From Dyadobacter sp. (GTDB taxonomy: Bacteria; Bacteroidota; Bacteroidia; Cytophagales; Spirosomataceae): 64,000 nucleotides of DNA. Within the stretch, counting starts at the first letter, position 1. Each line of letters starts with the position of its first letter. The stretch covers positions 1,021,013-1,085,012 of the forward strand of contig NZ_JAGIAS010000001.1 in the NCBI RefSeq assembly GCF_017744695.1, read 5' to 3'. The position numbers and the translations under genes are program-made. Below, in pieces: positions 33,747 through 41,825 of the stretch. The notes beneath the pieces were generated by a model. That model had not been told where the DNA came from. It did not search any database and worked only from the letters and a program-made list of their open reading frames with translations.

Positions 33747-36700
33747 TCATGCCTGGTGTCCCGAGGCGCTGTCAGGCTTAAAATTTACAGCGGCAATCAA
33801 TCCAACGATGCTCACCGTTGTCCCCCGCCCTTTTTCACTGCTGACTTCCAGCCCGCAATGCAACCGAGCAACGAAATCGACGATGATCTGGTAGCCTAGC
33901 CGGCCACTTTGCTCTATCCCTTCGCTTGTCATCACATTGGAGATTAATCTGTTGATCCTGCTTACCTCGGCGGGGGCCATGCCTATGCCGTTGTCCGTAA
34001 CCGTTAGCGAAAGGGTGTCGTTTTCGTTCCTTCGCAGACTGACGACGATCTTTCCGTTTAATGTATGTTTATTGGAATTATCGATGAGGTTTCTCAGCAC
34101 GGCTTTCAGTATCTCGCGGTTGGTAAAAAGCGCATAATGCCCGGGGTTTTCAAATTCGAGCACATTGCCTTTCATCGAGAGCATCTCGCTAAAAAACTCA
34201 CCGAGCTCTTCAATCAGCAGGTCGGGCCGAACGGCCTTTTTATTGATAAAAAAACCTTCCTGTTGCGACTTGGCCCAAAGGTTAATTTCCTTCACAAAGG
34301 CGTACATGTTACTGGTCGTCTTTCGTATTTCATCAGTTCCCCGCTTGACGTCCTTCAATTGTTCTTTGTCCAGCGCGGTCGACAAGTGATCAGAAAGCAC
34401 ATTGAGGAAGTGCAGCGGCGACTGCAAGTCGTGCGCGAGCAATGCAGTGATTTTTTCTTTCAGCTTATTGCTGTATTCGAGCTGCCGGGTGCGTTCTTTC
34501 ACCTGGGCTTCCAACATATTTTTCAGTTTTAATAAATAAAAATAGCGCAAGCGCACGATCACGTATATGCCCGCGAACGAGAGCGTCAGCATCAGCAGCC
34601 TGAAATACCAGGTTTGGTGCCAAAATGGCCGAACCGTAAATTTCCTGATCAGCATTTTCACATTATCCTTACCAAAACCACCCTGTTTCCTCACTCTAAG
34701 CGCATAATCCCCGTGCACAAGCCGGTTGAGCACGATCAGACCGCCAGCGTCCACCGGGTACCATTGCTCGCCGAGCCCTTCAATGTTGTATTCGAGCAGT
34801 TGGTTTTCGGCATTTCCGAAGTAAGGCGATACAATCTTGAACTCCACGCGTTCCAATGCAGGTGCCAATTCTGTTAACCGGGTAAGGTTTTGTCGTTTCC
34901 CGTCTACGATAAGATGGTCTATTAAAATGCCGGAAGCGGGCAAAACATCGCGGATGCTGTCGGGATGAAATTGAACGAGGCCGTCCATAGAAGGGAAGGA
35001 AAATTGGCCATTCCGCAAGACAATGTTCGCAGGAGGGTAACCTCCATTGAACTCGTTGGTATTAAAACCGCTGGTCTTATCATAATAGTAGTAATAAACC
35101 TTTTCCGATTTTCCCGCCATGAAATCATATAAATCCTGCACTTTGCATTTAAAAAGACCATGATTCGTGCTCATCCACATAAAACCGCGGTTATCTTCCC
35201 GAAATGAATGCACAAAGAGCAGAAAACCGTTTCGGTCGAGCGGCATTCGCAAGGGTTTACCATTCCGCATGGCATAGAACCCGTCGCCGTAAGTGCCGAG
35301 CCAGAGTGTTTTTCGTTTATCAAAATAAAATTCCCGTACTTCTTTCCCTTCCAGGCTTTTAACGATCGTTTTCCGGCCCGAAAGAGCATTGTAATGGAAC
35401 AGTTTACGCCCGTCGGCGATCCAGAATTGCCGGTTGCCGACAGGGATAAAATTCGGCCGTGGCGTTTCGAAGTCTACCTTCGACCATACCACCGAATCCC
35501 CCGATATCCGTCCAAACTTTCTATCGAAGGTTGAGAACCAAAGGTGCCCATCAGTCGAACGCCGGAACACCCTCGCCTCCACCTTCCCCCGGATACGTCG
35601 CTGTATGTTCAGATTGGAATCGAGGCAAAATACCACTTCATTTTTACCAGTAACCCAGTACCGGCCGTCCGGGTCCTGAATGATCGAACCTTGCCGTACC
35701 AACGGAAAAGGGGCATTTGGGGCCGGTCGCACATTCGGTGTTATGCCCAAAGATGTTAAAACAGCATCTCTTCCATACGGGGCCTGACCGTAAAAAATAT
35801 TGTCGGTACCGGAAATCGTCGCTACGCGAAATTGCTTGGGTTTGAAAATAAAGACCCCTTTTGTAGAAGTGCCGACCACGTGAATGTCCTGCTTTGGAAA
35901 ATATTCATAGGAGTTTACATTTTCTAAACCGGGCATATCCAGTATCAGGGTACAAAAAAGCTGGTTTCCTTCCACACGCACAGGCTTGTAAAACCGCCCC
36001 TGGCGATAAGCCACAAGGCCGCGTTGCGTACGGTGAAGGAACATGTCGGTCGTCGGCTCACTGCGCCAGCGCCCGTGATCCCATACTTGAAGGAAAACCT
36101 CCGTCCGAGCCCCCCGGCGGTCTATCCGGAACAGGCGGGATTCGACGTTCATACAATAGAGGCCGCCATCGAAAACGCTGAAATTGGAAGTCAGCCGGTC
36201 ACTTTTATCGTCCATAAGATTGACCCCGAATTTGACCTTTCCTGCCGACAGATAGAAGACCGCTTTGGGATGGATCCATAAGTAGCCCTCATTTTTACGT
36301 ACAGGAATATAGGAAATAGCGGCCAACGCACTTGGTATGACCGATTCGACCATCTTTCGATCAGCCTTAGCAAGATTTTTGATGATATCGAAATACGAAT
36401 GCTGCGAATGAACGATAATGGCCTTGTTGAAATCTTCAAATGGAAGCCTCACCGCGCGGTTTTCCTCGTCAAACGAGAAAAAGTGCGCGTTTTCATCTGT
36501 GAAGTAAACGATACTGTCCGAACGAAGCGCTACTTTGAGAATACGGTTCGAACTAAGCGAAGGTACATTCAGCCGGTTATAGGTCACAAACTGCTTCCCG
36601 TCGAAACGGACCAGTCCGCCCTGCGTCGCAAGCCATAGAAAGCCGTTTTTATCCATGACGACATTCCCGACGCTCGTCTGGGGCAGGCCGTTGTCGCTGT

Positions 36701-36800
36701 TGTAATTGGTGACGCTGAAATCGGCAAGATCCTGCCCCAACACACACCATAGCGGCATGAGCAGGTTCAGGATGAAAACGACAGTCCTGTAAAGGTGCAT
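33747..36800 (-). CDS. Sensor histidine kinase with periplasmic propeller, no receiver
   Basis: 1017 residues from the ATG at 36800, chosen because a signal peptide (MHLYRTVVFILNLLMPLWCVLGQ) follows it; the frame extends 21 codons further to a TTG. A Reg_prop beta-propeller (about 25-620; GLPQTSVGNVVMDKNGFLWLATQGGLVRFDG is the first blade), a Y_Y_Y domain (about 670-735) and one membrane helix (about 748-768) are followed by a kinase core. The core shows H790 in LLAHDLQSPLHFL, N box NLIDNSNKHT, G1 DNGIGM and a G2-like GRLGYQIIVDF. Unlike the HTCS at 7087 it lacks receiver and AraC parts. The LuxR response regulator at 40489 is the natural partner, by proximity. Confidence 0.93.
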   Translation of the reverse strand: MHLYRTVVFILNLLMPLWCVLGQDLADFSVTNYNSDNGLPQTSVGNVVMDKNGFLWLATQGGLVRFDGKQFVTYNRLNVPSLSSNRILKVALRSDSIVYFTDENAHFFSFDEENRAVRLPFEDFNKAIIVHSQHSYFDIIKNLAKADRKMVESVIPSALAAISYIPVRKNEGYLWIHPKAVFYLSAGKVKFGVNLMDDKSDRLTSNFSVFDGGLYCMNVESRLFRIDRRGARTEVFLQVWDHGRWRSEPTTDMFLHRTQRGLVAYRQGRFYKPVRVEGNQLFCTLILDMPGLENVNSYEYFPKQDIHVVGTSTKGVFIFKPKQFRVATISGTDNIFYGQAPYGRDAVLTSLGITPNVRPAPNAPFPLVRQGSIIQDPDGRYWVTGKNEVVFCLDSNLNIQRRIRGKVEARVFRRSTDGHLWFSTFDRKFGRISGDSVVWSKVDFETPRPNFIPVGNRQFWIADGRKLFHYNALSGRKTIVKSLEGKEVREFYFDKRKTLWLGTYGDGFYAMRNGKPLRMPLDRNGFLLFVHSFREDNRGFMWMSTNHGLFKCKVQDLYDFMAGKSEKVYYYYYDKTSGFNTNEFNGGYPPANIVLRNGQFSFPSMDGLVQFHPDSIRDVLPASGILIDHLIVDGKRQNLTRLTELAPALERVEFKIVSPYFGNAENQLLEYNIEGLGEQWYPVDAGGLIVLNRLVHGDYALRVRKQGGFGKDNVKMLIRKFTVRPFWHQTWYFRLLMLTLSFAGIYVIVRLRYFYLLKLKNMLEAQVKERTRQLEYSNKLKEKITALLAHDLQSPLHFLNVLSDHLSTALDKEQLKDVKRGTDEIRKTTSNMYAFVKEINLWAKSQQEGFFINKKAVRPDLLIEELGEFFSEMLSMKGNVLEFENPGHYALFTNREILKAVLRNLIDNSNKHTLNGKIVVSLRRNENDTLSLTVTDNGIGMAPAEVSRINRLISNVMTSEGIEQSGRLGYQIIVDFVARLHCGLEVSSEKGRGTTVSIVGLIAAVNFKPDSASGHQA

Positions 36801-36942
36801 ACGGGCAACTAGGCTAAGAGGTATTCCGGGTGTGCGATCGTGGAGGTGGTAATCTGAATGCAATTATAAAGTAGCCCGGAATAATTTCTACTGCAAGCAT
36901 AAATTTTTCCGATAAAAACCAACCACTGCATTTTCCCACAAC

Positions 36943-36970
36943 AAAAAAGGGGCGCCTGCAATGGCGCCCC
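36943..36970 (-). terminator. Rho-independent terminator
   Basis: GGGGCGCC / GGCGCCCC perfect 8-bp stem with 6-base loop, followed on the minus strand by TTTTTT. It ends transcription of the T9SS protein gene 22 bases after its stop and insulates the sensor-kinase gene. Confidence 0.88.
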
Positions 36971-36991
36971 CGAGGTATCCGGAAGTAATTT

Positions 36992-38479
36992 TCAGTTTTT
37001 CATAATCCTGAAACTCTTATCATTGACCTTCACAACATAAATGCCTGACGGCACCCCACTTAAATTGATTTCCAGAACATTGGAACCCATAAAGCTGTCT
37101 TGCAAAACTTTTTCGGGTATTACATTAATCCCTTTGCTGTTAAAAACCTTGACGGAACTGACGGGCGAATCGGAGTCGATGCGCAGCAGGTTGGTCGTCG
37201 GATTGGGATAAAGGGTAATGCGCTCGCTGCCCTCAAATCGGACGACTATTGTCCTTGAAAACGAGTAGGTATTGTCCAGATCGACCTGTTTAAGTCTGTA
37301 ATAGTGTGAGCCAGGGCCGGGATTGCCGTCTGTGAAATCGTAATGCACGAGGGCTTTGCTTTCGCCTTTTGCGGTAACCGTGCCCACGGATTCGAAAGTC
37401 CGAGCATCGCGGCTGCGCTGTATTTCAAAATGGGAGGCATTGGTTTCTTCGGTAGTAGTCCACTGCAAATAGCTGCTATTTTCCATAGCCCGGCCTTCGA
37501 AGCTGGCCAATATTACCGGCAAGGGCTGGTTGATACTGCCCAAAGCAAGAGCGGTAATGCTCACTCCTGCCGGTATCGATCCGCTGACTGTGCTGTTTTC
37601 GGTCAGACCGGTGGCCGTGGCGCCTGTGCTCAGGGCGATCCATTGCGCCCCGTCCCATCCTACGAGGCGAACGTCGGCCACGTCCGGGAAAAAGCCGGTA
37701 ACATCGGGCATCGAAGCCGTGATCTGCGTGCCGTCATCGCTTCCGGCGACGTTAATCCAATCCCAGAACCCCACCGGGCTGACCGATTTGATCGGCGCGG
37801 CCACCGCGGTGAGCGGATGCGTCGCGCCGTCCGACGGATCGGTAACCGACGCGGGACTTCCCGCAAACCACGCCGCGCTGATGCCCGTTCCAGCCGCAGG
37901 GGCACCGATAGCGAGCGTACGTAAATCGGTTCCGCTGCCGATCGGGAAAGTAAATGCATCATCACCCGTTTTGGTCACATAACCATTCACATGCTGCGTG
38001 TCCGTATTGCCGCCGGTATACACGGCGTTGTCGGCAAACCGCAGGGAACCAGCGGCATGCGAAGTTCGCACAGTGGTGGTGATGCCGTTGTTGAACTGCA
38101 CCTCCCCTGCCACACCGGCGCCCTGGGCGTTGGTAATGTCCATCACCGAGGCAGGACCGGTATTTAACCTCAGATGAAAAAAATTGGGTGCTGTGCTCCC
38201 GGCAATCGTGCTGTTGCCGCTTCCGGTGAACAAATCCACACCACCCGCGCTGCTGTTCCAGCTGCCGTCGTTCAGGAAAATGGTATTGCCATGCTCGTAC
38301 ACAGCACCATTCATCACCGCCACCGATCCATCGGCCAATACTGTTGTGCCAGGCTGGTAGTCGCTTAAATACCCGCCGTTAACCTCCGTTGGCGCACCAG
38401 CACCGCCATAGATTGTTTGTGCGTAAGTGCGCACGCAGGCAAGCGCCGGAATCGCCATGAATATCAGAAACCTTTTCAT
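36992..38479 (-). CDS. T9SS type A sorting-domain protein
   Basis: 495 residues from the ATG at 38479, where a signal peptide starts (MKRFLIFMAIPALACVRTYAQ). The middle is a repetitive beta-rich region with no catalytic motif seen (GGNTDTQHVNGYVTKTGDDAFTFPIGSG). Residues about 330-405 are a fibronectin-like segment common before sorting domains (LPVILASFEGRAMENSSYLQWTTTEETNASHFEIQRS). Residues about 415-495 are the type A C-terminal sorting domain (ITLYPNPTTNLLRI ... GIYVVKVNDKSFRIMKN). It is therefore exported by the type IX system and attached to or released from the surface. Expressed with the S74 fibre gene 39 bases upstream. Confidence 0.92.
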   Translation of the reverse strand: MKRFLIFMAIPALACVRTYAQTIYGGAGAPTEVNGGYLSDYQPGTTVLADGSVAVMNGAVYEHGNTIFLNDGSWNSSAGGVDLFTGSGNSTIAGSTAPNFFHLRLNTGPASVMDITNAQGAGVAGEVQFNNGITTTVRTSHAAGSLRFADNAVYTGGNTDTQHVNGYVTKTGDDAFTFPIGSGTDLRTLAIGAPAAGTGISAAWFAGSPASVTDPSDGATHPLTAVAAPIKSVSPVGFWDWINVAGSDDGTQITASMPDVTGFFPDVADVRLVGWDGAQWIALSTGATATGLTENSTVSGSIPAGVSITALALGSINQPLPVILASFEGRAMENSSYLQWTTTEETNASHFEIQRSRDARTFESVGTVTAKGESKALVHYDFTDGNPGPGSHYYRLKQVDLDNTYSFSRTIVVRFEGSERITLYPNPTTNLLRIDSDSPVSSVKVFNSKGINVIPEKVLQDSFMGSNVLEINLSGVPSGIYVVKVNDKSFRIMKN

Positions 38480-38518
38480 ACAAATGCTGATTTGAAGTTG
38501 AACCACTATTGTATGCCT

Positions 38519-40303
38519 TTACTTGCTCGACACTGTCTTGCCCGAATGGCCCGTCGCTTGCAGCAACTGCTCGATCTTGCCGATCCGGGTGTTCAGTTCG
38601 CCGTTTCGTGCCACTTCCGACCTCAGGGCTGCATTCTCCGCTTTCAGCTTGTCGATTTCGGATTGTTGCTCCTGGATGGCTTTCGTCAGTACCGGTACCA
38701 GTTCGGCATAGTTCACGGAATAGAACTGCTTTTCGGTTTTAGGCTTGTTGACCACTTCCGGCATGACCTCTTCCAATTCCTGGGCGATAAAGCCGAACCG
38801 TGTTGCCCCGGCGGCGTCATCCTTCATGCGGTAGGTCACCGGTCGCAGTTTCATCAGCTGTTCGACGCCCTGTTTCATATTGACGATATCCTTTTTCAGC
38901 CGGCGGTCGGAAGGCGTGGCGGTAGCCGACAGCGTTCCGTCCAGGAAGCTCAGCCCGGCGCCCAGCGCAATGTTGCCAATCTGCCCGGTGGCATCCCGCC
39001 CCGTAATGCTGGTGATGGTATTCACAGGCGCGCTGCCCTCGATGCGGGCGATCCCCGCAATATCGGCATTGGCGGCATAAACCGCCGCCCAGCGTCGGTC
39101 GACCAGCCCCAATTGCATCCCGATCGCCGGAATTACATTGTCGCCGAAAGTAAATGCACCGGTACCGGGCAAATCGAAAGTGGCGATGTTGAGCGCAGGC
39201 GCGGCCATATCGAAACCCGGTGTAACTGTCATGGCCGTGGCGTTCGTAACACCAGTGTTTTCAATCGTTATGCCTGCGTACGCACCGAACTCGCCCGCGA
39301 CGGTTAGCCGCCCGGAAGGTAAAGAGGTGCCGATCCCGACATTGCCCGAATTGAAATTAATACCTCCACTCCCATTGAAAGTGAGCGCATTAGCACCTTG
39401 CGTAACCGTTCTGGGACCCGTGAGCGTGCCATCGCTGTTGTAGATATTTACGCCCGTGCCGGTGGCAGTTGCCGAAAGCGTTCCGTCGGCGAAAGTGAGT
39501 CCCGCCCCCAGGGCCACGTTACCAATTTGCCCCGTGGCATCCCGGCCGGTAATGCTGGTGATCGTGTTTTCCGGCACGCTGCCGCCTATCCGGCCTATTC
39601 CGGCGATATTGGCGTTGTCGGCATGGACAGTCGCCCATCTTCTGTCCGCCAAACCCAGTTGCATACCGATAGCGGGAATCACATTGTCGCCGAACGTGAA
39701 TGCGCCGGTACCCGGCAGGTCGAACGTCGTGATATTGGCGACGGGCGTCAACATATCGAAACCCGGCGTCACGGTCATCGTAGTCGCATTTTCTACGCCG
39801 GTGTTCTCAATGGTCATACCAGCGTATGGGGTAAATGTGCCCACGATGCTGAATTTCCCGGCGGGCGTCGCCGTTCCGATCCCAACGGTTCCGCTTTCGG
39901 TAACACGCAGTCGCTCCGCATTGGCGGTTCTCAGCACCAGCGGCTGGCCGTCGGTGGTTCCAAGGAAGCTGGCGGCCGGATCAGTTCCTGCATTACCGGT
40001 GGTTTTCCAGGCGTCGTTGCTCGTGGACAGCGTCCAGACGGGCGCGGCCGGCGTACCCGTGTTCACCTGTAACTGGTTGTCGGTAGTATTGTAGATCGTC
40101 AGACCGGTCGCCGGGAGTGAAATGGCGTTGCGTTCGGTGGTAGAGAGCCTGGGCAACAAAAGCCCTTTGTTGTTAGCGGGCCCGCCTGTTACTTCGAGAG
40201 AGGCACTTGGGTCGGCAGCGCCCGCCGCGCCTATCCGTACCTGAGCCCTTGCGGCCATGCTGAAAAAGAGGAATGCCGCCGCTGTGTAGAAATATCTTTT
40301 CAT
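38519..40303 (-). CDS. Surface fibre protein with Peptidase_S74 self-cleaving chaperone domain
   Basis: 594 residues from the ATG at 40303, which precedes a signal peptide (MKRYFYTAAAFLFFSMAARAQ). Two near-repeats of about 130 residues follow (each: PYAGMTIENTGV, MTVTPGFDM, FDLPGTGAFTFGDNVIPAIGMQLGL, DRRWA, NTITSITGRDATGQIGN). The C-terminal 130 residues are an intramolecular chaperone: SDRRLKKDI with S465 as expected cleavage serine, LRPVTYRMKD, RFGFIAQELEEVMPEVV, and a terminal coiled coil (EIDKLKAENAALRSEV). In phage tail spikes this domain trimerises the fibre and then cuts itself off. A trimeric secreted fibre is inferred. Confidence 0.9.
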   Translation of the reverse strand: MKRYFYTAAAFLFFSMAARAQVRIGAAGAADPSASLEVTGGPANNKGLLLPRLSTTERNAISLPATGLTIYNTTDNQLQVNTGTPAAPVWTLSTSNDAWKTTGNAGTDPAASFLGTTDGQPLVLRTANAERLRVTESGTVGIGTATPAGKFSIVGTFTPYAGMTIENTGVENATTMTVTPGFDMLTPVANITTFDLPGTGAFTFGDNVIPAIGMQLGLADRRWATVHADNANIAGIGRIGGSVPENTITSITGRDATGQIGNVALGAGLTFADGTLSATATGTGVNIYNSDGTLTGPRTVTQGANALTFNGSGGINFNSGNVGIGTSLPSGRLTVAGEFGAYAGITIENTGVTNATAMTVTPGFDMAAPALNIATFDLPGTGAFTFGDNVIPAIGMQLGLVDRRWAAVYAANADIAGIARIEGSAPVNTITSITGRDATGQIGNIALGAGLSFLDGTLSATATPSDRRLKKDIVNMKQGVEQLMKLRPVTYRMKDDAAGATRFGFIAQELEEVMPEVVNKPKTEKQFYSVNYAELVPVLTKAIQEQQSEIDKLKAENAALRSEVARNGELNTRIGKIEQLLQATGHSGKTVSSK

Positions 40304-40488
40304 CTCCTGGGGGTATTTGTGAAGTAATTTGAAAACTTCTACAAATGTCCCGTTTGCTGCATTGTGGATTTGTACCCGCAATGGCGCTCTTTGGATGTAA
40401 CAGCTATCAATTTGACAACAACATCCGGGTATATGCACGTCACAATCACAGCGACAACCTATAAATTATTTCTACAAGAATAAAAGCA

Positions 40489-41118
40489 TCACGTTAAATG
40501 ATAAAGTTGCGCCATCTGCACGAGATCCTTTTTTTCCTTCACATTCAATTTCTCCAACAACCTGCGGCGAATGGTGCTCACCGACGAATACTGCACTTGA
40601 AGCTGTTCGCTGATCTGCACCAGCGAATAATCCCGGATCAGATACATCGCCACCTGGTACTCCCTCGGCGAAAGCCTATCGAACGGGTTGGACGTTCCAC
40701 CGGTCAATGTTTCGTTGATGATCGTCTCCGTCAGATCGACGCTCATATACTTCCTGCCGGCCACTACCGTGTTGATAGCCGTAAATAGTTCTTCGGGCGA
40801 AGCGTCCTTTTCGATGTAGCCGTGTGCGCCCGATTGCAGGCACCATTTGGCGAAAACTCTTTCGTCGTTCATAGAGACGACCAGCACGCGGGTCTCGGGG
40901 TGGAAGTTTTTCATCCAGTGAAGAAGATCGCCCGGATCCGTTTCGGGCATAGCCAGGTCGAGCAGAACCAGGTCATACTGATTCTTTTTCAATAGCGCCA
41001 TGGCCGAATCACTATTCCATGCCTCGTCGGCCTCGCACTCGGAAAAAGACTTTTCAATGGCTACTTTGAGCCCGAAACGTACCAACGAATGGTCGTCCAC
41101 AATGAGAATCCGTTTCAT
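40489..41118 (-). CDS. LuxR/NarL-family response regulator
   Basis: 209 residues with an intact receiver: acidic pair D8-D9 (ILIVDDHSLVRFG), phospho-acceptor D54 (LVLLDLAMPET), and K104 in GYIEKDAS. Residues about 147-203 are a LuxR helix-turn-helix (LSPREYQVAMYLIRDYSLVQISEQLQVQYSSVSTIRRRLLEKLNV). It is the first gene of a minus-strand series with the S74 fibre and T9SS genes and, past a terminator, the sensor kinase at 33747. It is the likely cognate regulator of that kinase. Confidence 0.94.
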   Translation of the reverse strand: MKRILIVDDHSLVRFGLKVAIEKSFSECEADEAWNSDSAMALLKKNQYDLVLLDLAMPETDPGDLLHWMKNFHPETRVLVVSMNDERVFAKWCLQSGAHGYIEKDASPEELFTAINTVVAGRKYMSVDLTETIINETLTGGTSNPFDRLSPREYQVAMYLIRDYSLVQISEQLQVQYSSVSTIRRRLLEKLNVKEKKDLVQMAQLYHLT

Positions 41119-41825
41119 CTAACCAGTTATTGTTTAAATTCTCCCAGCGGTAAATTTAGATAATTCAGCCTGCGCCAAGACCCGTTTTTGTCCTTTCGCG
41201 ATCAGCTCAGACTTGGCCAGCGATGAAGATGTTAAAGTTTAACCGGTCCTGGGCAGAAGTCGTATCGCCCTTCGGGCCAAGTATTCCGCTATCGCGAAAA
41301 ATCAATTGTAGTAATTATTCTATAATAGATCAAATTAATTAAAAGAAATACGGGATTTTTTTTAATCGATTATTAAATTTTCCGAAGCAAATCTACCAGT
41401 TACACCTAATACTTTTGTCTGATCCTCCCCTGAGAAAACAGCCTTAATCAGGCATTATTGTCAAATCATTGTGAATTGTGTGAAGTGCCCTAGCCTTCTT
41501 CCGACATTTGAACGCTAAGAAAAAAATGCTTCATGTTACTAAACGAACACCTTTACCTTACCATGTCAATTTCGACAAGCGCCTTAAAACCAATTGGACT
41601 TGTCGTCAATTATTGATACAGACAGCTTTGCCTATTTTCCCCTTGGGATTGTATTTTGTTAATAGGCCCCGGCACTATGATTAACTTACTGAATCCCAGT
41701 AAAATGAATAGTGCTTTCTCTCCTAATTTCAAGCATATAACGAGTTGACATAGCATTTCCCTGATGAGATTCTGTGAAACTATGAATGCAAATTACGAAT
41801 CTATTACTAGCCAAAACAACGGGTT
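41119..41825. other. 700-base AT-rich intergenic region
   Basis: Divergent region between the response regulator (minus) and the T9SS adhesin-like gene (plus). No open frame with a family resemblance, no tRNA and no strong hairpin was recognised. It is longer and more AT-rich than other gaps here and may hold regulatory sites for the fibre and adhesin genes. Confidence 0.45.

Noticed and set aside
38417..40094. Three long plus-strand open frames
   Set aside because: They are antisense to the T9SS and S74 genes, show low-complexity composition mirroring the repeats, and have no recognisable domain.
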